Assembly: GCF_014851395.1 (NCBI RefSeq)
Contig: NW_024044681.1
Span: 21,592,992-21,656,991, forward strand
From: Micropterus salmoides
Taxonomy: Eukaryota; Chordata; Actinopteri; Centrarchiformes; Centrarchidae
Length of the DNA: 64,000 nt
Direction of reading: 5' to 3'
In this document: positions 43,301-55,800 of the stretch, piece by piece
Layout: every line of letters starts with the position of its first letter
Position numbering within the stretch: the first letter of the stretch is position 1
Notes under the pieces: generated by a model
Told to the model about the DNA's origin: nothing
Database searches by the model: none
Seen by the model: the letters and a program-made list of their open reading frames with translations, nothing else
Made by a program: the position numbers and the translations under genes

Positions 43301-46300
43301 TTAAAAACCTGTCTGTGCTTTCAGAACAAGAAGCGCAGAGAAAGGAGGGATCTCCTCAGGCTGCAGCTGCTGAGGATCTTTGAACTGTTGGCTAATGCAG
43401 GAGTTATCAGTGACAGGTATCACGCACATCTAATCCACTGAGTGTCCTGTAGTTGTTTTTTGTTTTGGTCTTTTTATTTTTATGCACTTCATTCAACTTT
43501 GGTGTAATCATGCTATATATATATATATATATATATATGTTTATATATATAACATTCTCACATCTAACATCAGAGATGACCTCTATGATTACCAAAGTTA
43601 AATTTCCTTCTCCTTCTCCACAGTACCAATGGAGCGCTGGAGCGTGACTCCCTGGCACTAGGTGCCTTGTTCCTTGAATATGTGGATTTAACCCGGATGC
43701 TTCTGGAGGCTGAGAATGAGAAGGAGCTGGATGTGCTTAAAGACATCAGAGCCCATTTTAGCGGGATGGTGGCTAATCTCATCCAGTGTGTTCCTGGTAA
43801 ATGATTTTATTACTTTTTTAAATTATTTATGATAAACATGAACATTCAGTGGTAGTAGATGTTATAGTTTAGCAGTGTTCTGCAGCCACAGACTAAATAT
43901 TCATGCCAATGCTCATAGACTACAAATGTAAATTGAAGTCTATCTTCTATTTTGACCCTTCACTTCTCGCTCTTTCACCCTTACATTTGTGCAGTCCACC
44001 ACAGGCGCTTTCTTTTCCCTCAGCAGTCTCTGAGACACCATCTCTTCATCCTGTTCAGCCAATGGGCCGGACCCTTCAGCGTCATGTTCACTCCCCTCGA
44101 TCGTTACAGTGATCGCAACCACCAGATTACTCGCTACCAGTACTGTGCACTCAAGGTAAGCCATGCCCACACTCCCAAACCCTACTACACATTGATCTCA
44201 TTTTTTTTCATCGAATAACTTAGCTTTAACTCAACTTTTGTCACCTAGGCCATGTCAGCAGTTCTGTGTTGCGGTCCAGTGTTCGACAATGTGGGTCTCT
44301 CTACTGACGGCTATCTCTACAAATGGCTTGACAACATCTTGGCCTGTCATGACATACGGGTAGGTCAACTAGCAAGAGCTTTCTTCTGTATATGTTATTT
44401 TATTTTTCTGAAAATATTCTGTAGTCCCTCTACACAATAACTTCTGTTGGCCGTAGGTGCACCGCCTGGGGTGTGAGGTGGTCATCCTGCTGTTAGAACT
44501 GAACCCAGACCAAATCAATCTGTTCAACTGGGCCGTGGACCGCTGCTTCACTGGAACTCACCAGCTGGCATCTGGCTGCTTCAAGGCCATCGCCACTGTC
44601 TGCGGTAACAGGTAGGGAATCATGTATCTGTTACGTTTGTTAGGATCTGCACTGCTGACGCTTTCTCTGTGAAGACGCTGAAAATCTACCAGCTCTAGGG
44701 AAACTGCTCTATAGCTTCTGGCCCCGTGGGGATCAATAAATTGTCACACTAATATTAAGATAAGATATTTAAAATTACTTTAATGCAGCATACATTAATA
44801 AAACAAGTTCAACACAGGCTTGTTAAGATGTTTTGTTATGAGATTTGCAAAAACATCAAGTAAAATAGATGTAACAAAGCTTTATGGGAGCTTCTAGCGT
44901 TGCTACAGCTTAACCAATAAGCTCATACTATATCCATATATTGTATTCTTTTGTTAAAGTGTAATTTTGCACACACTGCTGACAACTGTCTGATAACATT
45001 CATTGCGTTAGTTGTCAGTGTAACCAGCAACTGATGACCATGTGTCCTTACTTTGCCAGGAATTACCCATGTGACCTTGTGACCTTGCTCAATCTGGTGC
45101 TATTCAAGGCCTCAGACACTAGCAGGGAAATATATGAGATCTCCATGCAGCTGATGCAGGTACATGCAGCACACATACAGCACACAGAAGAGGAAAACGC
45201 AGTCCAAATGTTAAACATGTATTAAATGTACAAAAAGCGGGAAAGAGAAAAAACAAGCTTGAAGCCAAAACCCTGTTAATGCATTTTGACTGTAAAAGAT
45301 AAATAATATGCCTGCAGGTGCTGGAGTTTAAGCTGTGTGCCTACTCAAAGCGGATGGTGGAGCAGAAGCCTGGTAATATTTTGTACGGAACACACGGCCC
45401 CCTGCCTCCCCTGTACAGCGTCAACCTGTCTCAACTCTCCATCCAGCTGGCCAGCATGTACCCGGAGCTCACTCTGCCTCTTTTCTCAGGTACATTTTTC
45501 AGGGTGTGAATGTGTACACAGGCTGTGCACTGACAAATCAAGTCAACTCTTCTGTGGAACATGTTTGTGTCACCAAGTACAGGACACTGGAGTATATAAT
45601 TACAAAGTCCAGGAAACAGGGCTAAGACGGGAATCCTATTATATTTATTTTGTGGCTAATATAAGCTCCACCCCACTCCCCACACTGTTATGTCTCCCTA
45701 CACTATCCAGTTTCAACAGCAAACACTGCATATTAGATTAAGGAAACAGAGGTGCACCCAAAATGCTGTTTCATATTGTATCTAGTGTACAAATTAAATA
45801 CTGAAGCAAGCAGGATGATCTCCAGAACAGCTTACCCTCACTACTACTAACTCCCAACTCCCATTATTCTCTCTGAGACAGTTGTTTAATTTGCTACCAG
45901 TGTGTTTCTGCTGTTATTGAACACCTTTAAAGAATGCTTCCTCAAGGCACTTATAACTATAATTAATTCCTCTGACATTTTTGGGGTTTTTGCAGAGGTG
46001 AGCCAGCGTTTCTCAACCACCCACCCCAACGGCAGACAAATCATGCTATCCTACCTGCTACCCTGGCTTAGTAACATTGAGCTAGTGGACACAGGGCTCC
46101 TACCCCCTGCCTCAAGCCCCTGCACACCAGAGGAAGAACCTCACGGTCAGGGGCAGGGCATGGGTCTGTCCCCCAGTCTGAGAGGTAACGGCTGGGGCTC
46201 CCTGCAGGCGACCTCGCTCGTGCTCAACAACCTCATGTTCATGACTGCTAAGGTAGGAATGCCATGTTTGTGCTTGTTGTCTGAAAGTACTCTCCCTTTT

Positions 46301-49300
46301 ATAATGAAGTCCCCTGCTTTTTAACGGGATTTTTTGGTCTTTACATGGTCAGTATGGAGACGAGGTTCCTGGCCCAGAAATTGAGAATGCCTGGAATGCT
46401 CTAGTGTCCAACGAGAGGTGGAGCAACAACTTACGGATCACCCTGCAGTTCCTTATAAGCCTGTGTGGAGTCAGCAGTGATACCACACTGCTGCCTTATG
46501 TAAGTGTTTGTCTGTACATACTGACACATTACTCTAAAGTTATGGTCATGAAAACTGAAAGCACCTGTTGAAACTCCAGATTTTAAGGTGATCTATTTGT
46601 AAAATAATGTCAAACATAATGAAATGTAAATGATTGCCACAAAGATATTGGATCATATCTTACATTTTATGATGATAACAACTGCCATAACAAATATGCG
46701 GAGAATGTGAGGTAAACCAATAAAGACTGTACATTTGTATCTGTTTTAGATCAAGAAGGTGGTGATCTACCTGTGTCGCAACAACACCATCCAGACGATG
46801 GAGGAGCTCCTGTTTGAGCTGCAGCAGACTGACCCAGTCAACCCTGTGGTCTTGCACTGTGACAACCCTCCCTTCTATCGTTTTGCTGCCAGCAACAAAG
46901 CCTCCACCTCACAAACAGGTGAGAGGAGAAGTTCAAGTTATGTTCTGTGATGTCAAATGATATTTTCAAATTGACTTGAGCCAAACTTGACAGCTTTTTA
47001 GTGACAGATGGCTGACTGTTCTGTATTTCCGAGGATTATCTCTGAAATGTCTTACATGTAGGCACTACGTCCAGCAGTAACACTGTGGTGGCTGGTCAGG
47101 AGAACCTGCCAGATGCAGATGAGAACAAGCTGGTCAGGGAGAGTGAAGAGCGGTCAGTATTAATACATTTTTTTAATATAGTTGTTTGACTAGATTAGCT
47201 GAATGGGCTGTCACATTGAGACTCTGTTTCACTGAAAGGTCTAGAGGTCTCTCAAGAGGCTTGTGCAAGTAGATGAAATATGTGAAACATGTTCTTTCTG
47301 TTACGCAGTGATGAAACTTGTCACTAAATAAGTCTGTACACTTCTGGAAACTCAAAATTTCACTTTGAATGTCATTGCTTTTGTTTCAGTAGGGCCAGGG
47401 CTCACAACAGACTGGAGTCTCGGTACAGCAACAGCTCCGGAGGCTCCTACGAGGATGAAAAGAGTAAGTCGTCTTGGTTTTCATGAGAATTAATGTTCAA
47501 ACTTGCTGTCCTTATACAGTGTACTCACACACACACTCACAGGAACTCACAGCTCTCACATGGATTCTTCATCAGTCCATAATGTTTGCCACTTAAACCT
47601 TAAAGACCTTTATGCAAATTGTCACTAATCCACACCATACAGATGTAAATGTACAGACTGACTGAAGATTGTTTTTATGCAGCAAGAATAAATACCTGAA
47701 AAGGCACTTAGGCAAATTACATTTGGGTACTGTTTTATGATGTCAAGCACTTTAAGAAGAAACTACTTTTAAGTTGTAAGTACGCTTATTCGCCTTTTTG
47801 CTAAAGATTAGATGATATCTGTTGCTAAATAGGAGGCTACTGCCACCATCTGGATAACTTAGCTTAGCATTAAGACGAAACGGGTGGAAACAGCTAGCCC
47901 GGCTCTCTGTACCAGCACCTCTAAAGCTCCCTAAGTAACAACTTATATCTCGTTTGTTTAATCTGTGCAAAAGTATAAAAAAAGTCAAATAGCATGAAAA
48001 AATTTCTGGTTAGAATATGTGCTGAACTGTTTTGGCTGGGACTAGTAACTTCCTGGTTTCTCAACAGGTTGTCAACAGCCCATAAAACGGTGAATTGTTG
48101 TTTTTGCTCTAAATTTTTAGGTTAATTTTGAACGGATTAAACGGAGGAGATATAACCTGTTAATCAGTGAGGCTTATGCTGCTGGTATGGTTTTTGTATG
48201 TAAGCTTTTGTAAGGGAAGTGAGCCGGGTATAATTTCATATTTATAATACAAATATAGGCGTGGCGTCCATCTTCTTACTCTTGACAAAAAGCTAATAAA
48301 AGTAGGTTATTTCCAAAATGTGGCTTTCCTTTAAGCTATAGTTGCATACAGTGTTAAATTAATACTGGTACAAGAAAGACTTTCATTGAACAATAATTAC
48401 TTTAATTTTTTTTTACAGCCTGTACATTTCAATAGATTCTGCCAATGTCAATAAAAACCTTTGAAATCTCTCCTTTATTTCAATCCTACATGTGTAAATT
48501 TTAAAACTGAGTGTTTAGAGAAGTCCAAAAAAAAGAAAATACAATATTCTATTAGTATAGTGTAGTTGTACAAACATGCTGAAGAACCACTTTGTTATTG
48601 AAATATCTGGACTTGCCGTTAGTTCATGTTTGGAATTCCACACGTTTTGAATGGATGGGAAATTACTGTTCCTGTCACATCGGCTGTATGTCACTGCTTT
48701 GATGTTGATGTGGGAGAATGTTTTTGTGCTTTACAGTCTATGGTCATCATAGTATGAATAGATGTTGTAAAAGTTCAGAGTGAGAGCACTCCCCTTGTGT
48801 GTTGGATGTATGTTTCAAGTACATTTTTATTTGCTAAATGTTGGTATTGGTCTGTTTTTGTAGCTGACCCACTCCCGCCATATGCTGGTTGGCTACTGGG
48901 TGTTCTGGAGACCAACCATCCCCAGCCATTACCCATGCCAGTTAATGGAGGCTGCTGGGCTCCTCTGGTTGACTACCTTCCAGAAACCATCACCCCTAGG
49001 GGACCACTGCATAGGTATGCACGTACAAACATGGACGCACACACTAGATACACCTACTCACAGATGGTCTGATGAACTCCAGCACAGAATGAAACCTAGC
49101 CAGTTTGTTTGGTGTCTGCTTGACAGAGAGTGAAAATTAGAATGGATTCACTGATTTCTCTTCTCCATCTCTCTCGACACCCCAAAAGCCATTACCTAAA
49201 ATTTGATGAAAATTAAGAAAATTAATGGATTAAATAATTGACAGAATTGTTTCAGTAAGCAGCTTTTTTGATATAGGTTGTTTTCTTAAAAAAAAAAGTG

Positions 49301-49832
49301 GCAAAGAATCACTGGTCAGACTGCTCAAATTAATTATCATTCATTCTAATTAATTTTTCTCAGTCCTCTTGGTTTAAGACAACAAGCTACCTCAAGACGC
49401 CACCTTAAACTCTTATGAAATTTTTATAGACCAAAATGATTAATCAAGAAAATACCCAACAAATTAATGTATTTTGAAAATAATTGTTGCTTATGTCTAA
49501 TTCGATATACTAAAAAACAGAGCTTGAAGTGTTATCAGAGCTTCAGGATAATGGCTCCAGAAAACTACATTCATGTGGAATTAATGTCACATCAGTTTGA
49601 ACTCAAGCCTTGAAGGATGGTCCCACTACTCAGTACACCACCCTACAGCAGAAAGGAGCATGTGTTGTTGATATTTTGTGCACTCACTAGATTTGTATTT
49701 GTGTGTTGGTCCTCAGGTGCAACATTGCAGTGATCTTCATGACTGAAATGGTGGTGGATCACAGCGTGAGAGAAGACTGGGCTTTACACCTGCCCCTGCT
49801 ACTACATGCCCTCTTCTTGGGTAGGCATACAC

Positions 49833-49872
<40 letters not shown>

Positions 49873-52800
49873 TGGTATAAATTTAGCTTTTAGCTGATTA
49901 ACCTTTGAAAGAGAAAGAGAAAAGAAGAGTGTAATTTAACAAAGGGAACAGAAGCCCATCCTAAATGTCACTTTGGAGAGTGCAAGATTCCGATGTGAAA
50001 AAACTGGACTAGCTGGCTGGACAACCAAATAAACTCAGAAGTTCTCAGGGAAGCTTTTCTCACTCTTATCTCCCAAAGAGGAAACGTGAGGTGGACTCAA
50101 AGGAACTTGAAGTAACATGATAATGACAAAAATGACATTTAGCTGTGTAGGTATTTACGCCCAATAAGCTCATAGCGTTTTTATCTCCATCCTACACAGA
50201 AATGCAGACACATTCTCCAGGGCCTTCTCACCAAGACTCTATTATATAACATGAGGTCACATACCTGCCCTGTCAGCTGTGCAGAAATGTATTATTATGC
50301 ACTCACGCATATTCAGTTTATTATCATCCAATCTGTGTAACTGTGTGTGTGAAGTTGGCGATAAGAGCTCCCTGGTTGAGAGTTGTCATAGAAACCAATC
50401 AAACACAACAAGCACTGGTACAAGTGGGCATTTAAGAAACTGTACGCCAACATTTCTGGGCACGGCACCAGTATCTGGCAATATTTCAATTCTCTTAACA
50501 TATTTTGCCCTAATGAGTAATTTACAAAATTATATTTCCAGCAAGACAAATATGCAGATGAATTTCAGCATCAGAATAAGCTAATGAAAATCTAAAACTA
50601 CCAAGGCGCTTCATTATTTTCCTGTGTTTTTTTCTTTACTTCTTCTTTGTATGTATCTGTGTCTGCCTGTTATACTATAGTAAAGTTATCTTAACCTTAT
50701 TATTGTCTTACTGGATGGGTATTTTGTTGGCCAGGTCTGGACCACTACAGACCAGAGGTCTACGAACACAGCAAACGACTCCTTCTCCACCTCCTCATTG
50801 CTCTCTCCTGTAACAACAACTTCCAGGTCAGAGTGGGATCTTAATACTACATTATACTATTTCAGCCTGAATTAACATTGCATTGCACAAAGTGGCGATG
50901 GAAAGTTGTTCAGTCAAAAATAAAGTCACACACCCATCGACAGGGCTTTGGCCAAATTTGAATAGTCACTGAAGAACCCTCCTTTTTGTGTTTCCAGGTA
51001 ATAGCCTCAGTTTTGATGCTGACGAGAGAGATCAGCGACAACAAGACCCTCACCATTAAGTCGAGCTACCACACAGAGTACCAGCAGTCACGTAAGTAGA
51101 AAATACTCAACATGCATGCACACATTTATTAATGCTGTGACGGTGAAAAGAAATGAGTGTTCAATTGGTTTTTACAGTGGAGAACTGATAAAATGGTAAA
51201 AAAGAAAAAGTACAATACATAACAAAAGGATAAAGCTGCGGGGTGATATATTAATATTACACTTCATTCTATATGCTCTATAATCACGTTTCCTTAGATG
51301 CACCTGACTTCCTACGAGAGTGGCAGACATCTCCAGTGGTGGACTCCGGTCTCAGCTCCACCTCCAACTCTTCTTCTGCCAGTCTGGGTGGCGGCAGCAC
51401 TGCAGGCAGTGTTGGAAATTTGCCCCTTGTAACACCTGACGACCTGGAGGACCTTGAAGATACGCCCAACGAAACAGACGAGAAGACAAACAAACTCATC
51501 GAGTTTCTCTCCACCAGGTACGCACACCTCCAGTGATTTTTTGTGCGATTCTAGAAGCTCAGCTGCTGCATTTTGCCGTACAAATGGTCGAGCAGGTGTG
51601 TTTGTGAAGTGCGTGTGTGTGTGTGTGTGAAAATTTCACTGTAGTGCTTGTGTAACATGTATGTGGTGCTACTGGTGGTGGGTATACAGTGCCTGGAGTA
51701 CTGTGTTGTTGTTGCTCAGAGCGTTTGGGCCGTTGTGGGTGCATGAGGACATAACACCAAAGAACCCCAACTCCAAGAGCACGGACCAGCTCTCCAACTT
51801 CCTACGCCACGTCGTCTCTGTCTTCAAGGAGTCCAAGTCAGGTGAGAAACCACTCATGTTAAAGTGTAGCGTTCTGAAAATCCAAATCTCATCTTCAATT
51901 TAATTTTTAACATCCCGCTATGTTCTGCCATGAGGCAAACCAACTGACTCAATGCGAAATCCAACACTTTGGCACAAAATGCATAATAAAGCCTAAAGCA
52001 AATAAAGACTGCCAGTCTTCTCAACAATGATGTGATTGGTTCAAAGTAATAACCCTTATTTCCAAAAATGTAGCAGTAATTGTTTCATGATAATGTCTTT
52101 GTACCCATGTGTTTATACAGACTTCCACCTGGAGCACCAGCTGAGCGATGTGGCTTTACAGACGGCTCTGTGCAGCTCCTCACGGCACTATGCTGGACGC
52201 TCTTTCCAGATCTTCAGAGCCCTCAAACAGCCAATCAACAACCACGCCGTCTCCGACCTGGTCTCACGGCTCGTTGAGGTGGTGGGAGAACACGGGGACG
52301 AGGTGCAGGTGAGAGGGAGCGAGAAGGATCGATTGACGTGTTAGGGGCAGGACATGAGAGAACTGTTCTTGCACTTAACATCCTCTTTAGTATGCAAAAT
52401 AGAATGCATTTTATGTTGTTTACGTAACAAAACACGTGTGTTTCAGGGCTATGTGATGGAGGTTCTGTTGACGCTGGAGTCAGTGGTGGTGAATCTAGCA
52501 GAATGTCTGAAAAACACCGACCTTATGGCAGCTCTTACCAGGTAGGCCTCTGCTCTTTATGAGTGAAAATATTGATTTAAGCCAGCCTTTATCTACCAAA
52601 CTTTTTATTTTCCTGGTGATTTGATACAAGGACACATTAAACATATGTAACCATATTCAAGTATATTCACTTTTACTGTATTTGATTCACAGGACGTCCT
52701 CACCAGACTTTGTCACTAGTGAAAAACTGATGAACAGAAAGAGTACAGGTCAGCTGAACTTCCCTGGCCCGGGATTTGTTGGTCTGTCGTCACAACGCCA

Positions 52801-55800
52801 CCAGCGCTCCTACTCTGTCCCCAAGAAGTTCGGCGAGTGTAGCCACCAGTCAAGTGATCCTCCTCGCAGTGCAACTCTGGATCGCATACAGGCAAGAAAG
52901 GAAGACTCTTGTATAGAGCGACACCTTACTGCTGGAGCAGACTTGTTGAGCACAGTACATTCAATGTGATGTTTTATTTTCCATCTTCAGGCCTGCAACA
53001 GTCATGGCCTCGTTCGAACTGGAAGAACCCCTGGGTCCTGCACATCATCAACCAACCGTATTGATCCCAGTGTTCTATCGGATCCTGCCCATGTTTCCCA
53101 TCCCTCGTCAATACTGGCCACAGTCTTCTGGGTGGCGGTGTCACTCATGGAGTCAGACTTTGAGTTTGAATATCAGATGTCACTTCGCCTTGTTCATAAG
53201 TTGCTGTCAAAGGTACATAGGATTAAACTTACTGATCTTAGAGGGGAAGTAATGTAATTGCATAAACAAACGTTAGGACAGAGATAAAACTAGAAACAGA
53301 AGAGTGCAAGCAATTTCTGAAAGCTGTGCTGCTCCTTACTGCCAAGTGGACCAAGTCCTAAGAAGGGCAAGAAGCTCTAAAAATGGTACCTTTTATTATA
53401 TTTTTATTAAAATATATTTAATAATGTAATTCCTGTCAATGCCTCAGGATGTCAGAATGTATTTCAGGAGGACACTAAATAATACAACCAACGTCCACTT
53501 TTAGTTAAACCAAAAAAATGCTTCCCCCCCCCCAGGTTCCCTTAGACAGAGCAGAGAACCGTGAACGCCTAGAGAAGCTGCAGGCTCAGCTGAGGTGGAG
53601 CGGGTTCTCTGGGATTCAGCAGCTTTTGTTGAAGGGCTTCACCTCCCAGGCCACTTCTGACCTCACCTTACAGCTCTTCTGCCAGCTCACGCCTGTCTCC
53701 CGCGTGCCTGTTGTTGACAGCTCACAGTCTATAGGTGAGCACTGGGGATCACAATCATTTTCATCCTGTATCATTTTATTAGCTGACAAAGTCTGTAGTT
53801 GTTCTTTATGCTGGGTGCTGTGCGATGTTCAACCTCTTTTCTCTGTGCTAGGTTTCCCTCTGAATGTTCTGTGTCTGCTGCCACATCTGGTGCAACACTT
53901 TGGTCACCCAACTCAGTTTTGTAAGGAGAGCGCAGAAAGGATCGCACAGGTATTGAGCAGCTCTTCTCTTCTCTTCCTTTGGGTTAGGTCAGGTTTTATC
54001 TGGCATTAAAGTAAGTTTGTCTAATATAAAACTCATGACAAATAAACATGCACAGAAAAGATAAGTACAAGATTAAGACATGCAGGAGAGATGAAAAGCA
54101 ATCTGCTGGCCGCCTCTCTCTCATGCTCTGTCTTTCCCTCTCTCAGGTGTGTTTGGAGGAGAAGCACACAAAGCTGTCTCATTTGGCCCATGTGATGACT
54201 CTCTATAAGACACGTTCCTACACACGGGACCCTTTCTCCTGGGTCAGTGTGGTTTGCCGCTACCTCCATGAGGCTTTCTCCGACATCACTCTCAACATGG
54301 TCACTTATATGGCTGAGGTATGTGCTGATAAATTTGGATTGCATACCTTATGTCTAGGTTTACATGGTTAGCTTTCTACCTGTTTGCCTACAAGATTAAG
54401 GCTTATGTTTGGTGGATAGTTTTAGTGAAAGTTGTTTGTGAAGTAAAGCAGCTAGTTAGTGGGGCATTTCTCCAGTCAGGTGCAGAATGGGTTCATGTTA
54501 TTTTGCTGAAGGATCGCACTTTTCAGTAATCTGTTAGTTAGTAAACAATAATCTAGTCTCCTACAGTGTTAAATTGGTTATACGCCTAGTGACATTGCCC
54601 CTAAGAAAGATAAATGTTGCTTTTCCACTCACTGAACGTCTCTCTCCATATCTCAGCTGCTGGATAAAGGCCTTCCCAGTATGCAGCAGTCTCTTCTCCA
54701 GATCATCTACTGTCTGCTCAGTCACATGGACCTGACTGCTGTACAAGTCAAACAGTTCAACGCTGATGTCACAAAGACCATTGAGAAGTTTGTCCAGGTA
54801 ACTGTCCTACAATACTTATTGTTATCTGCTGCTTAAATAAGGTATTCAGTGCTGTCTCTCTTATACTTTATGCTGTGTTTGTGATTCCATAGACAGTCCA
54901 CTGGAAGGATGCCTTAAACATCTTGAAACTGGTGGTATCACGCTCTGCCAGCCTAGTTCATCCAGTGTACGGCCACACACAGGGTGATCTGTCCAATCTA
55001 GAGGTCAGCAGGGTGTGGGACGGTTCAGCCAAGGCTCTGCCTGGAAAAACACTGGACTTCACCTTTGACATCTCTGAGGTGAAGAAGCAACAAAAATAAA
55101 AGGACATTGACTACCACCCTCTTACGATACAATGGACTACATGTTCATGAAAACTGTTTTATGAGGACCTGTCTCTTCTCTACAGACTCCAGTGATTGGG
55201 CGTCGGTTCGACGAGCTCCAGGGTTCAGGGGGTAGAGAAGGAAAAGCCAGAGCCATGGCCGTAACCCGGAGTACCTCCTCGACCTCCTCTGGATCCAACT
55301 CCAACACCATCCTGGTGCCCGTCAGCTGGAGGCGACCACAATTGTCTCAGGTAGAGTCACCATAGCAAAATTTTAGATCTGTTACATGTCGAGTTTATCA
55401 AAATTTATGTCCAATCCCTTTTTGACTTTTATTTATTTCTCCTACAAACAGAAACGAACCAGAGAGAAGCTGGTGAACGTTTTGTCTCTTTGTGGACAAG
55501 AGGTTGGACTCACCAAGAACCCATCTGTAAGCTCCCACCTCTTGTCTCCTGTATTTATGGAGAGTAATGCCTCTAATTTTCGTAAGGAAGCCGATCTTTT
55601 GATGTGAACTTAACCGGTGTGAATTCCTTTTTTTTTTTTTCTTCTCGTCAGGTGATCTTCTCATCGTGTGGCGACTTGGACATGATGGAGGTGCGGGAGA
55701 GTGGTGTGTCATCAGAGGAGGGCGGAACCAGAGAGGACACACTAGACGACACCGCCAGTGAGCAGCAGTTCAGGGTTTTCCGAGACTTTGACTTCCTGGA

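Noticed and set aside
45902..46324. 140-codon open frame read as a separate small gene
   Set aside because: It is FRY exon 33 (45996-46252) plus adjoining intron.
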